A stretch of 9,504 nucleotides of DNA, from NCBI GenBank assembly GCA_005888425.1, contig VAZF01000141.1, forward strand, positions 1-9,504, in the 5' to 3' direction. The position numbers were made by a program, and so were the translations under genes. The notes beneath the pieces were generated by a model, which saw only the letters and a list, made by a program, of their open reading frames with translations, ran no database searches and was not told where the DNA came from. Position 1 is the first letter of the stretch. The number at the start of each line of letters is the position of its first letter. The DNA comes from Alphaproteobacteria bacterium (GTDB taxonomy: Bacteria > Pseudomonadota > Alphaproteobacteria > ATCC43930 > CGMCC-115725). Below, one piece after another: positions 6,213 to 9,504 of this stretch.

Positions 6213-8009
6213 TCAGGCCGGGACCGGCTGGGGCCTCTCGGACCGCGCCTCCTGGGCGAATTGCGTACGGTAGTAATCGGCGAAGATGCCCCCGAGGCGC
6301 AGCAATTCGGTCAGCGTCCCCTGCTCGGCGATGATGCCGTCGCGCAACACTAGGATCCGGTCGCAGCGGTTCACGGTCGAGAGACGGTGCGCGATGATAA
6401 AGGTCGTGCGCCCCTGCATGAGCCGTTCGACGGCTTGCATGACGAGGGCTTCGGTCTCGACATCGAGGGCCGAGGTCGGCTCGTCGAGAATCAGGATCGG
6501 CGCGTCACGCAGCAGCGCCCGCGCGATCGTGATGCGCTGCTTCTCGCCCTCGGACAGGATAACGCCGGCCTCGCCGAGCTGCGTCTGATAGCTCTCCGGC
6601 ATGCGGGCGATCGTGTCGTGGATCCGGGCGAGGCGAGCAGCCTCCTCGATCGCCGCATAATCGGCGCCGGGCCGCCCATAGGCGATATTGTCGGCCACCG
6701 ACAGCGGGAAGATCAGCGGCGGCTGCAAGACCATGCCGATCTGCCGGCGCAAGGACGCGATCTGGTATTCGCGAATATCGACGCCGTCGATCGTCACCCG
6801 CCCGCCTGTCGGATCGAAGAACCGCGGCAGCAGCCCGAGCATCGTCGATTTGCCGGCGCCGGTCTGGCCGACGATCGCCACCCGCATGCCCGCCTCGACC
6901 GTAAGGTTGATCTCGTTCAGGACCGGGGTGTCCGGGCGATAGCGGAAGCTGACATTCTCCCACGCGATCGCGCCCCGCGCGCCCTGGGACGGGAACTGGC
7001 GCGGGCCGCTCTTCAGATCAGGCTCGGTATCCAAGACCTCGAAGACGCGGCTCGCCCCGACGCGCGCGCCGGCGATAAGGCCCCAGCTCTGGGTGATCTT
7101 GTTGATGGGCTCGTAGAGCTGCGCGAGGTAGGAGATGAAAATGATCAGCTGCCCGAGAGACAGCGTGCCGGACATGACGGCCCGTGCGCCGGCATAAACC
7201 ACGACCGCCGTGCCGCCAGCGATGACGATGCTGACCGCGCCGGAATAGAGCGTCTGCCAATTGTAGAGCCGCAACGTTGCCCGCAGACTTTCGCGGCTGG
7301 CGCCCATAAAGCGGCGGTGTTCCTCCTCCTCCTTCGTAAAAGCCTGCACGACCTTGATCGCCGCAATGCCCCACTGCACGAGCGAATAGACGCGGGCGTC
7401 GGCATCGCGCACCTCGGTCGCGACCTCGACGATCTTGCGATTAAAGGCGGAAATCAGGCCAAACAGGATCGGCACGATGGTCAGCGCCAGCAAGGTCAGC
7501 AGCGGATCCATCGGGAACAGCACGATCAGCATGCCGGCGAGCAGGATCACCGCCGAGAGGATCGGCAGCACGCCGTTCATGATCATCGTCTGAACCGCGA
7601 AGCTGTCGGCGGTAATGCGGTACATCAGATCGCCGACCCGCTGGCGGCTGTGATAGGCGAGCGACAGGCGCTGAAGGTGCGCATAGAGGTCGCTGCGCAG
7701 ATCGTTGACCATGTTCTGGCCGACCCGGATCGTCGTGTAATTGTGCAGCAGCGTCAGCGCGCCGGCCCCTAGATTGAGGATGACGAGGCCGATGCAGGCG
7801 GCCAGCAGCAGCAAAGGGGCCGGTAACGAAAACAGCGGATCGAGCGGAGCGATGCCGGGAGGGGGCTTTCCGCCGAGCACATAATCGATGACGATCTGCA
7901 GGGGCCAGGGCTTCAACAATTCGAAGCCGGCAATCAGAAAGACCTGCGCCAGGGCCCAGGCGACCTGCCAGCGATGTGCCTTCAGGTAGGGCAGGAACTT
8001 GGCGACCAT
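6213..8009 (-). CDS. ABC exporter, fused transmembrane and ATPase domains
   Basis: This 598-residue half-transporter has the layout of MsbA-like type IV exporters, which work as homodimers in the inner membrane. The N-terminal half holds about six hydrophobic segments (roughly residues 15-300), and the C-terminal half an ATPase. ATPase motifs are complete: Walker A GQTGAGKST at 381-389, Q-loop around VLQPPLIFP, signature LSEGE at 485-489 (the common form is LSGGQ), Walker B ILILDE at 505-510 and the switch histidine H541 in IIAHRLST. The ATG at 8009 has a strong GGAGGG ribosome site six bases upstream. The gene begins 45 bases after a membrane glycosyltransferase gene in the same direction. 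This suggests export or flipping of a glycan or glycolipid, but the substrate cannot be read from sequence, and assigning it to lipid A (msbA) would be a guess. Confidence 0.92.
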   Translation of the reverse strand: MVAKFLPYLKAHRWQVAWALAQVFLIAGFELLKPWPLQIVIDYVLGGKPPPGIAPLDPLFSLPAPLLLLAACIGLVILNLGAGALTLLHNYTTIRVGQNMVNDLRSDLYAHLQRLSLAYHSRQRVGDLMYRITADSFAVQTMIMNGVLPILSAVILLAGMLIVLFPMDPLLTLLALTIVPILFGLISAFNRKIVEVATEVRDADARVYSLVQWGIAAIKVVQAFTKEEEEHRRFMGASRESLRATLRLYNWQTLYSGAVSIVIAGGTAVVVYAGARAVMSGTLSLGQLIIFISYLAQLYEPINKITQSWGLIAGARVGASRVFEVLDTEPDLKSGPRQFPSQGARGAIAWENVSFRYRPDTPVLNEINLTVEAGMRVAIVGQTGAGKSTMLGLLPRFFDPTGGRVTIDGVDIREYQIASLRRQIGMVLQPPLIFPLSVADNIAYGRPGADYAAIEEAARLARIHDTIARMPESYQTQLGEAGVILSEGEKQRITIARALLRDAPILILDEPTSALDVETEALVMQAVERLMQGRTTFIIAHRLSTVNRCDRILVLRDGIIAEQGTLTELLRLGGIFADYYRTQFAQEARSERPQPVPA

Positions 8010-8054
8010 CGCGGGCCCTCCGCAGACCGGACCGGGGTTGGACCCGGCGCCGCC

Positions 8055-9504
8055 TCAGACCGTGCGCGGCGCGCCGATCGGCCGCGCCACGCGGCCGATC
8101 GGATCGGCGGGCATCAGCTGCGCCTGCTGCGCCACCGCCTCGATGATGCGGTGCATCAACCGGCGGAAGGTGGCGAGCTGCCATCCCACAACGCCAAGGT
8201 TAACAACGCCGAGCAGTAAAAAGCTCATTGCGACAATCGGCGAGCCGAGGATCAGGCCCGCCGCGGTGATCGCGGCGCAGGCGCGCAGCAAGACCCGGGC
8301 GAGGCTCGACATCCGCATCGCGCAGCGCACCCGCAGCAGCCGCTTCGGCCCGCCATGGTTCTCGGTGCAGACGGTGACAAAGGCCCGGCTCCACAACCCG
8401 CGGGAGATCTTGAGGTCCCACTTGCTCCAACCGGTGTCGGGCACGACGAAATATTTCTGCGGCAGCAGAAAATCCATCAACCCGGCGAGGAGCGCTTCCT
8501 TGTCGCCGCCGAACTCGTTCCAATAAGACAGGGTGAAGGTGCGCGCCGGCCAATCGATGCGGGCGCGCTGCTCGACCGCCGGCAGGCCGACATGATCCTC
8601 GGCCTGCATCGTCTTGACGCGCCATTTGAGGCGCTCCCATCCGCGCAGCAGCGGGCCGAGATAGATCAAGAGCGCCACCAGCGCGCGCGCCTTGGCGCCT
8701 GAAAAACGCGAATCGATCGGCGCTTTCATGGCGCCGTTGACGCACATCGCCCAGGTCGCGAGCAGCGGCACTGTCAAGAGCCAGAACCAGCCGCCAACGA
8801 TGACGCCCGCCGGCGCCAACAGCAATGCCGCCAAGCTCCACTCAAACGTGAGCGGCAAGAGCGCCGTCAATGATGACGGCGGCTCATACATTGTCTGGAA
8901 GAGGCCGCGCCCGAACACACCGGAATAAATGACGGGCTTGCGCGATAGGAGCAGCGCCGCCGACAGGTCGCCATAGATCCGGCCGAGCCACTTCGCCTGC
9001 CCGAACAGGTTGAAGCGAAACGGGTGCTTGGCATAGACGAGCGCCTCGGCCTTGCCATAGCCGCGCTGCTGCTTGAGATAGGCGCCGACGGTGTTGCGGC
9101 GGAAATGCCAGACGATCGCCGCCGGGCTGAACCCGATCGTGTGGCCGGCGTCCTGAAAGCGCCAGCAGATGTCGACGTCATCACCAGCCGCGCGGTAGAC
9201 CGGGTCAAAGCCGCCGAGCGCCAGCAGCGCGTCCCGGCGGAACGCCATATTGCAGCCGGCAATGTGCTCGGCAATCTCGTCGCTGATCAAGACATGCGTC
9301 GGCCCGCCGGGCGACACTGCCACGGCCGCCGGCACGAGGCTGTCCTCGGGAGGGGGAAAGTTGGGTCCGCCGCAGGCCGCGAGATTGCTCGTTTCCATCT
9401 TGGCGACGAGGTAGGTCAGCCAGTCCGGGTCGGCGACGCAGTCGCTGTCGGTATAGGCGACGATCTCGCCGCTCGCCGCCTCGGCCCCGACATTTCGTGC
9501 GACG
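8055..9504 (-). CDS. Membrane glycosyltransferase family 2 protein (start beyond window)
   Basis: The frame is open from the right edge (first full codon at 9503) to a TCA (TGA) stop at 8055-8057, 482 residues; the true start is outside. Numbering from the first visible residue, the GT-A fold donor-binding part shows ARNVGAEAASG (2-12) and the DxD-type YTDSDC (17-22). The acceptor and catalytic region has GCNMAFRRDALLALGGFD and GDDVDICWR (107-115). These are strong family 2 marks, so it likely moves a sugar from a nucleotide-sugar to a growing glycan or lipid at the cytoplasmic membrane face. Two or three membrane segments follow, then a soluble stretch of about 100 residues of unknown kind (YWNEFGGDKEALLAGLMDF to TVCTENHGGPKRLLRVRC), then two more membrane segments at the C-terminus. 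It is probably in one operon with the ABC exporter 45 bases downstream. The extreme C-terminus is encoded by a 13-bp palindrome. Confidence 0.88.
   Translation of the reverse strand, partial: VARNVGAEAASGEIVAYTDSDCVADPDWLTYLVAKMETSNLAACGGPNFPPPEDSLVPAAVAVSPGGPTHVLISDEIAEHIAGCNMAFRRDALLALGGFDPVYRAAGDDVDICWRFQDAGHTIGFSPAAIVWHFRRNTVGAYLKQQRGYGKAEALVYAKHPFRFNLFGQAKWLGRIYGDLSAALLLSRKPVIYSGVFGRGLFQTMYEPPSSLTALLPLTFEWSLAALLLAPAGVIVGGWFWLLTVPLLATWAMCVNGAMKAPIDSRFSGAKARALVALLIYLGPLLRGWERLKWRVKTMQAEDHVGLPAVEQRARIDWPARTFTLSYWNEFGGDKEALLAGLMDFLLPQKYFVVPDTGWSKWDLKISRGLWSRAFVTVCTENHGGPKRLLRVRCAMRMSSLARVLLRACAAITAAGLILGSPIVAMSFLLLGVVNLGVVGWQLATFRRLMHRIIEAVAQQAQLMPADPIGRVARPIGAPRTV
8074..8102. repeat. 13-bp perfect inverted repeat at the glycosyltransferase 3' end
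   Basis: CCGATCGGCCGCG, a three-base loop CCA, then CGCGGCCGATCGG form a perfect 13-bp stem. It lies inside the last codons of the glycosyltransferase gene, ending 16 bases before its stop codon, and about 65 bases before the ABC transporter ATG. It encodes a near-repeated peptide (PIGR, then RPIGA). In mRNA it would be very stable and could affect decay or relative expression of the two genes. No T-run follows. Confidence 0.75.

Noticed and set aside
6050..6334. 94-residue rightward open frame spanning the gap and the ABC gene end
   Set aside because: No recognisable content, no ribosome binding site noted, and its second half is antisense to the ABC gene.
6387..7772. 461-residue rightward open frame opposite the ABC transporter gene
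   Set aside because: It is rich in Arg, Asp, Ala and His with no domain, as expected of an antisense shadow in G+C-rich coding DNA; the reverse strand has every ABC ATPase motif.

Overview
The window is a G+C-rich bacterial chromosome segment with tightly packed genes. Its NAD kinase, FdhD and N-formylglutamate amidohydrolase sequences look alphaproteobacterial (Rhodospirillales or Hyphomicrobiales-like). This placement rests on recalled family resemblance and composition, not a search. No phage, insertion sequence, CRISPR array, tRNA or rRNA was seen.

Left block (1-2819): a 5' fragment of fdhD runs leftward off the window edge. Divergent from it is a rightward run of a DUF29 protein, moaA (GTP 3',8-cyclase, molybdenum cofactor step 1) and nadK (NAD kinase). 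moaA and nadK overlap by 4 bases (GTGA), so their translation is probably coupled. fdhD and moaA both serve molybdenum or tungsten enzymes such as formate dehydrogenase, so the block is metabolically coherent except for the DUF29 gene. A perfect 7-bp hairpin at 2836-2852 lies between nadK and the convergent next gene.

Middle block (2863-5723, all leftward): a membrane-anchored coiled-coil M23 (LytM-type) cell-wall peptidase is followed by an N-formylglutamate amidohydrolase gene. That gene is broken: an internal deletion plus frameshift removes the stretch between the YDRKL and NCHSMPS motifs. A small pyridoxamine 5'-phosphate oxidase-like flavin-binding protein follows 29 bases downstream.

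Right block (6213-9504, leftward): a membrane glycosyltransferase family 2 protein (its start is beyond the right edge) is followed after 45 bases by a complete ABC half-exporter with fused transmembrane and ATPase domains. Together they suggest synthesis and export of a glycan or glycolipid. A 13-bp perfect inverted repeat sits in the last codons of the glycosyltransferase gene, and another hairpin follows the ABC gene. Upstream of the M23 gene is a gene-free, partly A+T-rich stretch of about 320-490 bases that probably holds its promoter.

Most of the window is ordinary housekeeping content. The points most worth a second look are the broken amidohydrolase, the glycosyltransferase with an extra soluble domain paired with an exporter, the palindrome between those two genes, and the single-cysteine FdhD.
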